Notes: generated from the sequence alone by a model not told the origin. Positions 1 to 8,562 are shown, counted from the stretch's first letter. The stretch is 38,310 bases of DNA from RGIG4576 sp964536025 (GCA_964536025.1 CAZHXA010000021.1:1-38310), one strand, 5' to 3'. Program-made: numbers and translations.

Positions 1-2
1 AT

Positions 3-365
3 AATGAACTCATCTCTGCCTACAAACGAATTCTTAAAGACGAATTTAGCAAAGGTAATAAAATCAACAGAAAACATGTAATAGAACGCACCATTCATGA
101 GACCAGACCTCATTTTCATGTAAGTTTTGAACATGCTTATAAAGTTATAAGCACAATTAGAAACACCGATGGTATTTTATTTCGCAAATCATTGCGACAA
201 GAAATGTGGCAAGAACTTTTGTCGCTCGTAGAAGCAGAAATGCGTGAACGACCATACTTGAACATGGGACACGCCCTGTCACGAGTTCTTGCCGAAAAGC
301 ACGCAAGTCGATTCTATCTTTCAACGGAATATTGTTACAAAAAACTTTATAAAATCGAAAATTAA
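3..365 (+). CDS. Hypothetical protein, 5' partial
   Basis: An open frame runs in from the left edge and ends at TAA 363-365, giving about 120 residues without the start. The product is soluble, rich in charged residues and predicted mostly helical, with a central stretch around HVSFEHAYKVIST and a basic tail ending KKLYKIEN. I do not recognise the family. It lies 2 nt before the next plus-strand gene, so the two are probably one transcript. The opposite-strand frame over 157-591 is judged a shadow because this frame is open across the whole stretch and is spaced like an operon with its neighbour. Confidence 0.6.
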   Translation, partial: NELISAYKRILKDEFSKGNKINRKHVIERTIHETRPHFHVSFEHAYKVISTIRNTDGILFRKSLRQEMWQELLSLVEAEMRERPYLNMGHALSRVLAEKHASRFYLSTEYCYKKLYKIEN

Positions 366-367
366 TC

Positions 368-799
368 ATGAACACAAAACACACAATCAACATTGCATTA
401 AGCCTGTCGGGCATAAAACGAACAATCTTAGCTGAATGTGCTTGGGTTGACGCAACAAACATTACCACCCTACCACCAATCATAAATCCTAGTAAAAAAC
501 AAGATATAGAAAATATGATTCTTTCAAGTATCACAGCTTTCTGTACGCGTTTTTCAGGATATATTACCTCAACAACGCAAGATGAAGACATATATCACAT
601 AGAAATGAATTTTATGCTATCTTGCTCAAACGTCGAAAGGAATTTAATCCATTTAATAGAGGATTTTATAATTTGCCATTTTTTCACCAATGCCTATGCT
701 CCGCAAAAACAAGCACAACACATTACAGCTCTTTATAACGAAAGGCTCACAACCACAACACGTTCAATAACACACGCTCTTGCCTTTTATACTATTTAA
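368..799 (+). CDS. Hypothetical protein, 143 aa
   Basis: ATG 368 follows the upstream stop by 2 nt. The 143-residue product has no signal peptide and no catalytic motif I can name. It is rich in Thr, Ile and His, with two amphipathic helical stretches in the second half (near NVERNLIHLIEDFIICHFF). Its last bases overlap the end of the convergent HTH remnant by 4 nt. Together with the preceding frame it looks like a two-gene unit of unknown function at the edge of a decaying region. Composition matches the rest of the window. Confidence 0.5.
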   Translation: MNTKHTINIALSLSGIKRTILAECAWVDATNITTLPPIINPSKKQDIENMILSSITAFCTRFSGYITSTTQDEDIYHIEMNFMLSCSNVERNLIHLIEDFIICHFFTNAYAPQKQAQHITALYNERLTTTTRSITHALAFYTI

Positions 800-1278
800 T
801 CCTCGCTTTTATCAAATGACTTATCATTCAGCATTGATTCCAAGAGAGTATCCTCTCCTTCAAGGCGACTTATATACTCCTCGAGAGACTCATTGTCTTT
901 CAAGCCCAATTTAAAGCGTTTTAACCTTGATTTGCGTTGTCGCAAGCTTTCTTCCGATGTATTAAGCATAAGTGATATCTTCGATGAAGGTACTTTAAGA
1001 CACAACAGACAACACAAATGTATTGCTGCCATATTTAAATCGGGGTGATAGGCCTTTAATCGACTTATCACCCCATTATGGCAAAAGTCCAATGTTTTCT
1101 GCAACATATCCAATTCCTCTTTATCCAAAACAGCAATCTTCCCAACTAAATCACCGGTTTTCACCTGCATCAATTACCTTATTTTCTTCACAAGATCATT
1201 CATTTCAAATATATGTTCTTTAAGTACACGACGTTGCTCTCGAGTTTCTTGTAATTCAGCATCTTTTATCACAGAAAT
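796..1278 (-). pseudogene. Truncated LuxR-like HTH regulator, C-terminal remnant
   Basis: The intact part (ATG 1170 down to 796, about 124 aa) ends in a helix-turn-helix of the kind that closes Bacteroidota sensor proteins of TPR/coiled-coil/HTH architecture: LCCLLCLKVPSSKISLMLNT followed by SEESLRQRKSRLKR. Directly upstream in the same frame, across one TAA at 1174-1176, lies a further coiled-coil stretch (1177-1278; residues such as ELQETREQRRVLKEH) that reads straight into the intact part. It is cut off by another stop at 1279-1281. The best reading is a regulator that lost its sensor half and then gained a nonsense codon. Translation of the short HTH fragment from 1170 cannot be excluded. 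Confidence 0.6.
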
Positions 1279-1396
1279 TTAAGCAATTACATTGTAATTT
1301 TGCAATACACATCTAGGCTTTTATTACAAATACTACTTGTGTTTTTTTTAAAGAAAGAATAAGTTAATAATAAATCTCACTTAATATAAATATTTT

Positions 1397-1934
1397 ATGA
1401 TTATGAAAACAATTGAGAATTATAAATTTTACAATTTAGTAATGGCAATAATTTTGCTTTTTACATGTCCACTCGTAATTAATAAGAGTATTCCCTTCTT
1501 ACCTATATTACATTCAATAAAGCTCTATAGATACAGAATTATATGGACTTTCTTACAAATTTCTTAGAGAAGTAGCTCTTACACAAATAACTTTTTGCTT
1601 AATAATTGCTAATTATTTTTTCAACTTCCTACCAAACTATTTTGTAGGATTGCTTGGAACATGTAGTATGATTATTCCAGGATCTTATATAATATCCTGC
1701 ATATTTTCCCCTATACAATTAGGATGAAAAAAACGAGAAGATGGAGGAATATATTTGTCTTCTAACATTTTAACTTGGATGTTTTTAATCAATCTCATGC
1801 TTGCTTTTACCGGATATATTGTAATGTTGTTTTTAGATTCTGAAAGTTCTTTTGTAAGAATATTCTACATTATTTCATTAGCAATAAATGCAATTTTCAC
1901 CTCTCAACTTATATCAGGTATATTTAAAGAATAA
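1397..1934 (+). pseudogene. Broken membrane-protein gene
   Basis: From ATG 1397 (or 1403) a hydrophobic N terminus is read (YNLVMAIILLFTCPLVINKS) and stops at 1565-1567. The continuation is in another frame from about 1521 to TAA 1932-1934 and carries three further hydrophobic segments (LTQITFCLIIANYFFNFLP; WMFLINLMLAFTGYIVMLF; IFYIISLAINAIFTSQLISG). That frame is interrupted by TGA at 1725-1727, where TGG would give GWKKREDGG. So at least one frameshift near 1518-1560 and one nonsense change separate it from an intact protein of about 175 residues with several membrane spans. I do not recognise the family. It is flanked by the truncated HTH gene on the left. Confidence 0.6.
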
Positions 1935-1975
1935 TTTCACATCTATTAAATCATACATATATTATTTTCAACTCA

Positions 1976-2010
1976 ATGCGTGTCAACTATAATTGGCACG
2001 CATATTTTCA
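1976..2010 (+). terminator. Hairpin terminator before aroQ
   Basis: An 11-bp stem (1976-1986 with 1993-2003, one G-T wobble) closes a 6-nt loop and is followed by a T-rich tail. It lies 42 nt after the broken membrane gene and before aroQ, so it probably ended transcription of the former upstream gene. Confidence 0.55.
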
Positions 2011-2021
2011 AATATTTTGTG

Positions 2022-2029
2022 TAAATTTG
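2022..2029 (+). promoter_or_regulatory. Putative -7 element for aroQ
   Basis: TAAATTTG matches the Bacteroidota -7 consensus TAnnTTTG and sits 21 nt before the aroQ start. A TTGG at 1993-1996 is the nearest -33 candidate but its spacing (25 nt) is long. Confidence 0.4.
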
Positions 2030-2050
2030 TTGCATTAATGAATTTTAATT

Positions 2051-2470
2051 ATGAAAATAGCTATTATCAACGGGCCCAACCTTAATTTACTTGGAGTAAG
2101 AGAACCTTCAATCTATGGAGATAAGAGGTTTGACAGCTATCTTGAAATATTACATAAAAATTTTGACGATTTAGCTGAAATAAGTTATTTCCAAAGTAAT
2201 CACGAAGGGGATATAATAGACGAATTACATCGCATAGGCTTTGACTACGATGGAATTATCCTTAATGCAGGAGCTTACACTCACACTTCGCTTGCAATAG
2301 CCGATGCCATAAGTGCAATTACAACACCTGTAATAGAGGTTCACATTTCAAATGTACACAAACGAGAAGAATTCAGGCATCATTCCATGATTTCTCGCGT
2401 GTGCAAAGGCGTAATTGCCGGTTTTGGCTTGGATAGTTACCGATTGGCAATAGAAGCATTTATCCGATAA
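2051..2470 (+). CDS. aroQ: 3-dehydroquinate dehydratase, type II
   Basis: Converts 3-dehydroquinate to 3-dehydroshikimate in the cytoplasmic shikimate pathway to aromatic amino acids. The 139-residue length is normal for the small type II enzyme, which forms dodecamers. Family motifs appear in order: NGPNLNLLG at residues 7-15, the lid with REPSIYG (the tyrosine is the catalytic one of the family), SNHEGDIIDE at 49-58, NAGAYTHTS near 75-83 and EVHISN near 96-101. ATG 2051 gives the canonical MKIAIINGPN N terminus. The next gene starts 21 nt later on the same strand, so co-transcription is likely. Identification is secure. Confidence 0.96.
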   Translation: MKIAIINGPNLNLLGVREPSIYGDKRFDSYLEILHKNFDDLAEISYFQSNHEGDIIDELHRIGFDYDGIILNAGAYTHTSLAIADAISAITTPVIEVHISNVHKREEFRHHSMISRVCKGVIAGFGLDSYRLAIEAFIR

Positions 2471-2491
2471 TCATCATCTATTAAAATTATC

Positions 2492-3142
2492 ATGCAAGAA
2501 GAACTTGAAGAATATATATTATCGCACATCGACCCCGAAGGCGACCATTTATCACGTCTCAACAGAGAAACGCACATATACCATTTGCGTCCTCGAATGT
2601 GTTCAGGGCATTTACAAGGTAGATTACTCAAAATGTTTGTGCGAATGATTAATCCACACTCCATTCTGGAACTTGGCACTTTTACCGGTTACTCTGCACT
2701 ATGTCTTGCCGAAGGGCTTATAGCTCCCGATAGTGAACTTCACACCATCGAAATAGACGATGAATTGGAAGACTTCATTCGCAGTCACTTTGAAGCATCT
2801 ACACTTCACGACCGCATCAATCTGCATATAGGCGATGCCTGCAAGATACTCCCTTCGCTTGGAAAAACATTTGATCTTGTATTCATGGACGCTAACAAAC
2901 GCGAATACTGCGAATACTACAACCTTGTATTCCCTCTTGTTTCTCCAGGAGGTTTTATAATAGCCGACAACACGTTATGGGATGGAAAAGTTGTAGATTG
3001 GGGTAAAAAACTCGATGCACAAACCGAAGGTATATTGAAGTTCAACGATATGGTGGCTCAAGACCCACGTGTAGAAAAAGTGATTATTCCATTGCGAGAC
3101 GGATTAACCATAATCTACAAAAAGCCTTCACATAAACAATAA
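2492..3142 (+). CDS. SAM-dependent O-methyltransferase (CCoAMT-like)
   Basis: A 216-residue class I methyltransferase of the caffeoyl-CoA/catechol O-methyltransferase-like group (COG4122). SAM motif I is ILELGTFTGYSALCLAEGL near residues 58-76. The acidic residue after strand 2 is in HTIEIDDE, the metal/SAM segment is DLVFMDANKREY, and GGFIIADNTLWDGKVVDWG follows, all typical of divalent-metal-dependent members. No signal peptide is present, so the enzyme is cytosolic. It follows aroQ by 21 nt. Family relatives act on catechols, other small molecules or tRNA uridines (TrmR-like), and the sequence alone does not decide the substrate. A hairpin 43 nt downstream separates it from rbfA. Confidence 0.9.
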   Translation: MQEELEEYILSHIDPEGDHLSRLNRETHIYHLRPRMCSGHLQGRLLKMFVRMINPHSILELGTFTGYSALCLAEGLIAPDSELHTIEIDDELEDFIRSHFEASTLHDRINLHIGDACKILPSLGKTFDLVFMDANKREYCEYYNLVFPLVSPGGFIIADNTLWDGKVVDWGKKLDAQTEGILKFNDMVAQDPRVEKVIIPLRDGLTIIYKKPSHKQ

Positions 3143-3184
3143 TACAACAATTCCATAAAATATTAACACATACATCAAGTTCAA

Positions 3185-3217
3185 GGGAAAGAATAAAACA
3201 TTCTTTTCCCCTTTCCT
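3185..3217 (+). terminator. Putative hairpin terminator after the methyltransferase
   Basis: GGGAAAGAAT (3185-3194) pairs with ATTCTTTTCCC (3200-3210) across a 5-nt loop with one bulge, followed by a pyrimidine-rich but not purely T tail. It lies between the methyltransferase stop and the rbfA promoter element. Confidence 0.45.
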
Positions 3218-3240
3218 CATTCACTTTCATTTCTTTGTTG

Positions 3241-3248
3241 TATCTTTG
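3241..3248 (+). promoter_or_regulatory. Putative -7 element for rbfA
   Basis: TATCTTTG matches TAnnTTTG exactly, 60 nt before the chosen rbfA start. No convincing -33 element is seen at 19-21 nt. Confidence 0.45.
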
Positions 3249-3307
3249 TCACAAGAAAAGTCATTTTCTTGATTTTACATCTATTTTTTAAATCGACTCT
3301 ACAAACA

Positions 3308-3649
3308 ATGGAAACAACAAGACAACAAAAAATAGCTCGCTTGCTACAAAAGGAATTAAGCGAGATTTTCAGACAAGAAACAGCTAAAGTAGGTAACGTA
3401 ATCGTAAGCGTGAGTGCTGTACGTGTATCACCCGACCTAAGTATTGCACGTGCATATTTGAGCATATTCCCATCAGAAAAAGCTCAAATATTACTTGACA
3501 GCATAAACAAAAGTTCAAAAGAAATAAGATACAATCTTGCTCAAAAAGTGCGTTATCAATTAAGAAAAACACCCGAATTATTTTTCCACATTGATGACTC
3601 ACTTGACTACATTGAGCATATCGACAATCTATTGAATAAAAAAGACTGA
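3308..3649 (+). CDS. rbfA: Ribosome-binding factor A
   Basis: Small KH-fold factor that binds the 30S subunit and helps 16S rRNA 5'-end maturation and cold adaptation. The N terminus METTRQQKIARLLQKELSEI is the typical RbfA start, so ATG 3308 is chosen over the longer frame from 3269, whose extra 13 residues are atypical. The conserved core VRVSPDLSIARAYLSIFP and the end segment VRYQLRKTPELFFHIDDSLDY are clear. At 113 aa the length is normal. The permease gene starts 20 nt after its stop, so the two are probably co-transcribed from the -7 element at 3241. Confidence 0.95.
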   Translation: METTRQQKIARLLQKELSEIFRQETAKVGNVIVSVSAVRVSPDLSIARAYLSIFPSEKAQILLDSINKSSKEIRYNLAQKVRYQLRKTPELFFHIDDSLDYIEHIDNLLNKKD

Positions 3650-3668
3650 TTTTTTCAGTTTCAGTTCT

Positions 3669-4898
3669 ATGGGAATCGTTCTGAAAACAGCATTACGCTA
3701 TTTAAAAGCAAAAAAGACACATAGTGCAGTAAATATCATATCCATAATCTCAGTGTGTGGAGTTGTGATTACTACTGCCGCTATCATATGTGTCTTATCG
3801 GTTTACAATGGTTTTTCGGAACTACTCCTTGAAAAAACATCAAAAATAGATCCCGAAATAGAAATCTCTGCACAAAAAGGGAAAACAATAAACAACGCCG
3901 ACAGCCTGATCAATATTGTTAAGAACATTAACGGTGTAGAAACAGCTATTGCCACTATTACCGATCAAGCTCTCGCCGTGTATCACGATAGGCAAATGCC
4001 TATCACCCTTAAAGGCATACCCGACAATTATAACAGTTTTAGTAACTTAAACGATGTTATTTTATATGGAGATTTTACATTGCAAGACAGCTTAAACCGA
4101 TATGCAATACTTAGTATCGGTGCAGCAGGAAATCTTCAATCGGGTGCCGGTTTTTTTGATTATTTAAATATCTACGCTCCAAAACGAACAGGACGAGTAA
4201 ACTTAGCTAACCCATCAGGAGCTTTTAAGACCGATTCTCTATATGTATCGGCAATTTTTCAAACGCAACAATATACCTATGACCAAAACTTCATCTTTGT
4301 TCCTATAGAAGTTACAAAAAAACTTTTCGACTACGATACTCAAGCTACAAGCATAGAAGTAAAATTGCGTAACGGAAGTAATGAAGCCGACATAATGAAA
4401 GATATTCAACATGCTTTAGGTCGCCAATTATCCGTTAAAAACAGAATCATGCAACAAGCAAGTTCATTCAAGATGATAAACATGGAAAAATGGGTTACGT
4501 TCCTATTATTATCTTTCATATTGGTTATATCGGCTTTTAACGTAATCAGCTCACTTTCACTACTTATCATAGAAAAAAACGATAACATTCGCACATTTAA
4601 ATATTTAGGAGCAACCAATCGACAAGTAGCCAACATATTTATTTCCGAAGGAATATTAATTACACTTTCCGGTGCAGCTTTAGGCGTTATAACAGGAGTA
4701 ATCTTATGCGTTTTACAACAACAATTCGGAATTATAAAATTATCAGCCGAAGCAGGTACCGTAATAGTAGATAGTTACCCAGTAAAACTTATATGGAGCG
4801 ATGCGATTATTGTATTCGGCATGGTGAGCATTGTAGGTCTTATCACTTCATTATTTACGGCTTTGCTTATGCGTTCTAAATTAAGACGCTACAAATAA
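3669..4898 (+). CDS. FtsX-like ABC permease, LolC/LolE type
   Basis: A 409-residue inner-membrane permease with the MacB/LolC topology: one N-terminal membrane helix (about residues 20-44, after RYLKAKKTHSAVNIISII), a large periplasmic domain (about 45-270) and three C-terminal helices (about 275-300, 325-350 and 372-400). The segment IRTFKYLGATNRQVANIFISEG is the FtsX-domain coupling region. LolCDE extracts lipoproteins for outer-membrane transport, and homologues in Bacteroidota commonly lack an adjacent ATPase, as here. It follows rbfA by 20 nt. Its last 10 nt overlap the end of the convergent dehydrogenase gene, and no terminator is visible between them. Confidence 0.85.
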   Translation: MGIVLKTALRYLKAKKTHSAVNIISIISVCGVVITTAAIICVLSVYNGFSELLLEKTSKIDPEIEISAQKGKTINNADSLINIVKNINGVETAIATITDQALAVYHDRQMPITLKGIPDNYNSFSNLNDVILYGDFTLQDSLNRYAILSIGAAGNLQSGAGFFDYLNIYAPKRTGRVNLANPSGAFKTDSLYVSAIFQTQQYTYDQNFIFVPIEVTKKLFDYDTQATSIEVKLRNGSNEADIMKDIQHALGRQLSVKNRIMQQASSFKMINMEKWVTFLLLSFILVISAFNVISSLSLLIIEKNDNIRTFKYLGATNRQVANIFISEGILITLSGAALGVITGVILCVLQQQFGIIKLSAEAGTVIVDSYPVKLIWSDAIIVFGMVSIVGLITSLFTALLMRSKLRRYK

Positions 4899-5704
4899 GT
4901 TTCAAGTTCTTTCATTATAACACTTGCAACCCTTGACGACTCTTTTATAATACTGTCTGACGGCGTAAGTTCCTTTTTGTGATAATAAATTTTGCCTGTT
5001 TCACACGACAACATGGCATTTATTGCCGATAAAGAACCTGATTTAGCACTACTTATAAATGGGCGAAAAAATACATTTGCTAAAGAATCAAACCACCTGT
5101 GCATGGTTATCATACCTGAATCGACAACTCCGGGATCGGCACAATTGACACAAATTCCACGTTTTGACAATTTAGAGGCAAGCCAAACAGCAAACATTGT
5201 AAGAGCACGCTTACTGCGACCGTAAGTTGCAAGTTGACCGAAAGATGACTCTTTAGGAAAAGAGCTTGAAAGACACCACACATTACGAGTTACCGATGTA
5301 GTGAACACTATACGCCCACCATCACACACAAGAGGTTCAAGTAACAATGTAAATAAAGCTGTAGAAAGTGTATTTACTTGAAAATCGAGTTCATAACCAT
5401 CGCGAGTAATCGTACTGAAACGCGACATAACCCCGGCATTGTTTATTACCGAAGCTATCGGACGATTCAATAATTTTATTTGTTCAAAACACGACTTTAC
5501 GCTTGAAAAAGAAGACAAATCAAGACAAACGCAATGAATATCTTCATTTTCCGTTGACTGCTTTAACATGATTCTTTGCTCTTCAGCTTTTTTCAAGTTG
5601 CGACAAGCAAGCACAACGGCTTTACCTTCATGAGCCAAACGAAAAGCTATTTCGGCACCTATTCCTCCTGTTGTTCCTGTAATTATATGTAAGGGCTTGT
5701 TCAT
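4889..5704 (-). CDS. Short-chain dehydrogenase (SDR), last gene of reductase operon
   Basis: A 271-residue classical/atypical SDR of the retinol-dehydrogenase-like group. The cofactor motif TGTTGGIG is at residues 9-16, ACRN at 34-37 suggests NADP(H) preference, NNAG is at 88-91, the catalytic serine is probably S137 in FTTSVTRN, and Y161-x3-K165 is in YGRSK. The PG segment after the active site is PGVVDSGM. Its start overlaps the stop of the upstream SDR by 4 nt (ATGA), a sign of translational coupling. In this operon it may act as a hydroxysteroid or other alcohol dehydrogenase partner of the reductases, but that is an inference from context. Its 3' end overlaps the permease gene by 10 nt. 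Confidence 0.88.
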   Translation of the reverse strand: MNKPLHIITGTTGGIGAEIAFRLAHEGKAVVLACRNLKKAEEQRIMLKQSTENEDIHCVCLDLSSFSSVKSCFEQIKLLNRPIASVINNAGVMSRFSTITRDGYELDFQVNTLSTALFTLLLEPLVCDGGRIVFTTSVTRNVWCLSSSFPKESSFGQLATYGRSKRALTMFAVWLASKLSKRGICVNCADPGVVDSGMITMHRWFDSLANVFFRPFISSAKSGSLSAINAMLSCETGKIYYHKKELTPSDSIIKESSRVASVIMKELETYL

Positions 5705-6513
5705 GATTTTTTCTGCTTATCAAGCAATTTATATTTAACCTGCATTTTCAACATCACAGGCAATTTTGGCATAAGAAAAACCGAAAATTTATTCAACACT
5801 CCATTAACATATTGCTGCTTACGCTTAAACATGCGTTTTAATGCCCCTTTCACAAACTTTTGCGGAGTAGAAAGTACACCTATTTTAACCGCAAACCGTT
5901 GCAAATTCTTCGGTAAACCAAACAAATCGGTAGCTATACCTCCCGGACATGCCACCATTACATGCACTCCTGAATCCTTAAGTTCCAAATACATAGCACG
6001 CGAAAGCACTTGTATATAGGATTTTGTTGCCGAATACATAGCAATTCCGGGCATTGGCATCCAACAAGACATAGATGACATATTTAAAATATACCCACTT
6101 CCACGCTTCGCCATATACTCACCAAAAACACGTGTTAACAATGTCACTGCCCTAACATGAACGTCTATGAAAAGATTTAATTGCTGTTGAGACATTTTAC
6201 ACACCTCTTTAAAGACAAAAATGCCCGCATTATTTATCAAAATATCTATTCCCTTAGTATTTTTTACACAAAAATCAAGTAGATAATCAGCACAATCGAC
6301 ACTACTTAGGTCCTTGAAACAAGCATAAAATTTCTGAAACGGATATTCCGAAGCCAAAGCATCACGAGTTTCTTCCAATTCGGTTTCTTGATTGCTCACA
6401 AGCACAACATCAGCCCCTCTCGCAGCCAATTGGCGAGAATATTCAAACCCTATACCACTCGATGCACCCGTAACAAGTGCAGTAAGCCCAACACAATCAC
6501 GCTTCTGTGCCAT
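5701..6513 (-). CDS. Short-chain dehydrogenase (SDR), candidate hydroxysteroid dehydrogenase
   Basis: A 270-residue SDR with a complete motif set: TGASSGIG at residues 15-22, NNAG at 94-97, catalytic serine in LNMSSMSC (about 146), Y160-x3-K164 in YSATK, and CPGGIATDLF from 189. The form resembles bacterial 3-ketoacyl/17-beta-HSD12-like SDRs, and the C-terminal tail is basic and hydrophobic, suggesting membrane contact. It overlaps the upstream flavoenzyme gene by 17 nt and the downstream SDR by 4 nt. With a 5-alpha-reductase-like and an OYE-like gene in the same operon, a role in interconverting a 3-oxo and 3-hydroxy steroid or bile acid is plausible. The sequence does not show the stereochemistry. 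Confidence 0.88.
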   Translation of the reverse strand: MAQKRDCVGLTALVTGASSGIGFEYSRQLAARGADVVLVSNQETELEETRDALASEYPFQKFYACFKDLSSVDCADYLLDFCVKNTKGIDILINNAGIFVFKEVCKMSQQQLNLFIDVHVRAVTLLTRVFGEYMAKRGSGYILNMSSMSCWMPMPGIAMYSATKSYIQVLSRAMYLELKDSGVHVMVACPGGIATDLFGLPKNLQRFAVKIGVLSTPQKFVKGALKRMFKRKQQYVNGVLNKFSVFLMPKLPVMLKMQVKYKLLDKQKKS

Positions 6514-7741
6514 TTTCTCTCTTTATTCTTGCAATTTCCTTTTTTATACCTTCAGTTAAATCATTTCTATGCTTATGACAAGCCATTTCAAGTGAATACA
6601 TACGAGCTATACAGTAATTGGTGTGATCACAGCCACAACGCTCTTCTCCTTCACGCATACGATTAACAAAATCGGGTTCATTTATTAATGCACGTCCCAT
6701 TTGAACAGCTGCAAATCCGCTATCGAGAACCTTATCAATTCCTTTTCTTGACACACAACCACCAACGTAAATAAGTGGCAATTTTACATTTTTGCGAATT
6801 TCCAAAGCATCATCAAGAAAATACAAATCTTTATAAGGCTCATTTTTAATCATATATTTACCTACAGCACGTACTCCGTATTTCAACCACCATTGAGTCA
6901 TATAATGAGTCATAGTGTGGATAGGCATCTCTCCACGCATTACATACATAGGAGCTTTACTCACAAAACCGCCACTCAATACGAGTGCATCAGCTCCAAG
7001 TTTTTCCAACTCTTGGGCAATTACAATACCCTGTTCCAAATCATTACCACCTTTAAAGCCATCACGCATATTGGTCTTTACCACAACAGCAACTTCTCCA
7101 TTGGCAGCTTCCATAACCTTCTCCATGCACAAACGCATGAAATTCATCCGATTATCCAACGAACCTCCGAATTTATCACGTCGATGATTGGTATAAGGCG
7201 ACAAAAATTGACTTATCAAATAGCCGTGTCCTGCATGAATTTCAACACAATCAAAACCTGAATCTTTAGCCAATCGTACTGCATCGCCAAATTTTTCAGC
7301 CATAGCTTTTATTTCACTCTCATTCATACCCCTTACTATTGTAGGAGAATACAAATTAAAACCTGTTGAAGCCGAAATAGGAACTTGACCGGCAGTTGAA
7401 ACATGAGACATATTGCCACAATGTCCCAATTGAATAGAAGCCTTAGCTCCCTCAGAATGAATAGCAGATGTAAGCTCATGCAAAGACGAAACAATATCTC
7501 TACGCATCCACAATTGATTATCAAAAGATAATCCGCTACGACTCACCGAAGCATAAGCAACAGTAGTCATACCTATTCCACCACGAGCAACCGAAGTGTG
7601 ATAATTATACAACATTTCAGAGGGACGGTGTTCCGGACACATATTCTCAAATGCAGCCGACCTAATTGTTCGATTACGCAATTCTACCGGACCTATTTTT
7701 ACCGGTGTAAACAACAAAGATTCTTTCTTTTCCATTTCCAT
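6497..7741 (-). CDS. Old Yellow Enzyme-family NADH:flavin oxidoreductase
   Basis: A 414-residue FMN TIM-barrel enzyme of the OYE/2,4-dienoyl-CoA reductase/BaiCD group, which reduces alkenes conjugated to a carbonyl. Visible motifs are FTPVKIGPVELRNRTIRSAA at the N terminus, QLGHCGN at 104-110, the active-site HAGHGYL at 169-175, SPYTNHRRDKFGGSLDNR at 181-198 and the phosphate loop YVGGCVSRKG...VQMGRALI at 325-353. A cysteine cluster near the end (C369, C371, C377, C388) recalls the iron-sulfur site of FadH/BaiCD but with altered spacing, and the FAD/NAD domain of those longer enzymes is absent. Residues 270-310 form an unusual insertion. It starts 5 nt after the 5-alpha-reductase-like gene. 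Confidence 0.9.
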   Translation of the reverse strand: MEMEKKESLLFTPVKIGPVELRNRTIRSAAFENMCPEHRPSEMLYNYHTSVARGGIGMTTVAYASVSRSGLSFDNQLWMRRDIVSSLHELTSAIHSEGAKASIQLGHCGNMSHVSTAGQVPISASTGFNLYSPTIVRGMNESEIKAMAEKFGDAVRLAKDSGFDCVEIHAGHGYLISQFLSPYTNHRRDKFGGSLDNRMNFMRLCMEKVMEAANGEVAVVVKTNMRDGFKGGNDLEQGIVIAQELEKLGADALVLSGGFVSKAPMYVMRGEMPIHTMTHYMTQWWLKYGVRAVGKYMIKNEPYKDLYFLDDALEIRKNVKLPLIYVGGCVSRKGIDKVLDSGFAAVQMGRALINEPDFVNRMREGEERCGCDHTNYCIARMYSLEMACHKHRNDLTEGIKKEIARIKRENGTEA

Positions 7742-7746
7742 GAGCT

Positions 7747-8544
7747 TTAATAAACAAACGGTATCATTCTATATAATTTAAGTTTGGTGAATTCGTCTCC
7801 GAATTCTTGCTTGTAACGATTATAAATACGCCACGCACGAGGAGCCAAATTGGCAAACGTCCACCATGCAAACATTGCCCCCGACAATGACCATGTCATT
7901 ATGGCAAAACCCACCCACTCGGTGAATTCGCCTAAATAATTTGCACTCGACACATAACGAAACATCCCTCCTCGAGGTATATAATGTCCCGTATCTCCCG
8001 GTTTTCGCAAATGTCGTATTATATAATCGCTATTGAGATTTATAACCAATCCCACCAAAAATATCGTTACTCCGGCAATGAAACAAGGCTTGTATAACCA
8101 ATCTACGTCATAAAGCCCTTCTGGAGAAATATAGAATATCCACCCTCCTTGCATATAAGCATTTATTACGTTAAACAGCACACCCATTGCAACTATGACA
8201 ACAGGCATACGATTTTTACCTCTCATAATAAAAGGAAAGATAAACGAACGTTGAAAATAATGTATCTGAAACAATAAGAAAAATATTAACGGAGTCGCAT
8301 CAAAACGTCGGCTGGAATTCCACCATAACAAACACATTACGATGAAAACCGGAGCTTCCATAATTACCCAACCTACTTTATTATTTAACGAAAGCCCCCA
8401 TTTTCGAGTATACATCATGCCATATCCGGCACCTACAAAATATAATGCTATAAACACTATAATTCCTATCAGTGCCATGCTAAAAAGCACCTTTTCAAAA
8501 AAGCATATTTCAAACAGTTGTTCCATATAAACATATAATTTCAT
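7747..8544 (-). CDS. Steroid 5-alpha-reductase-like membrane enzyme
   Basis: An integral membrane protein of about 265 aa in the 3-oxo-5-alpha-steroid 4-dehydrogenase family. The diagnostic C-terminal block is present: LNSDYIIRHLRKPGDTG from 170, YIPRGGMFRYVSSANYLGEF at 188-207, EWVGF, then NLAPRAWRIYNRYKQEF and the end IPFVY. E63 in MEAPVF and Y96 in HYFQRSF fall where the catalytic Glu57 and Tyr91 of human SRD5A2 lie, so an NADPH-dependent delta-4 double-bond reductase is likely. ATG 8544 is chosen. The frame extends to a TTG at 8565 that lies in the promoter element, and ATG 8526 is an alternative. It is the first gene of a four-gene operon. Confidence 0.9.
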   Translation of the reverse strand: MKLYVYMEQLFEICFFEKVLFSMALIGIIVFIALYFVGAGYGMMYTRKWGLSLNNKVGWVIMEAPVFIVMCLLWWNSSRRFDATPLIFFLLFQIHYFQRSFIFPFIMRGKNRMPVVIVAMGVLFNVINAYMQGGWIFYISPEGLYDVDWLYKPCFIAGVTIFLVGLVINLNSDYIIRHLRKPGDTGHYIPRGGMFRYVSSANYLGEFTEWVGFAIMTWSLSGAMFAWWTFANLAPRAWRIYNRYKQEFGDEFTKLKLYRMIPFVY

Positions 8545-8562
8545 TATGATAATAACAAATAT

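Noticed and set aside
157..591. Minus-strand frame of 144 aa
   Set aside because: It lies opposite two consecutive plus-strand frames with operon-like spacing and has a hydrophobic, cysteine-rich translation typical of an antisense shadow.
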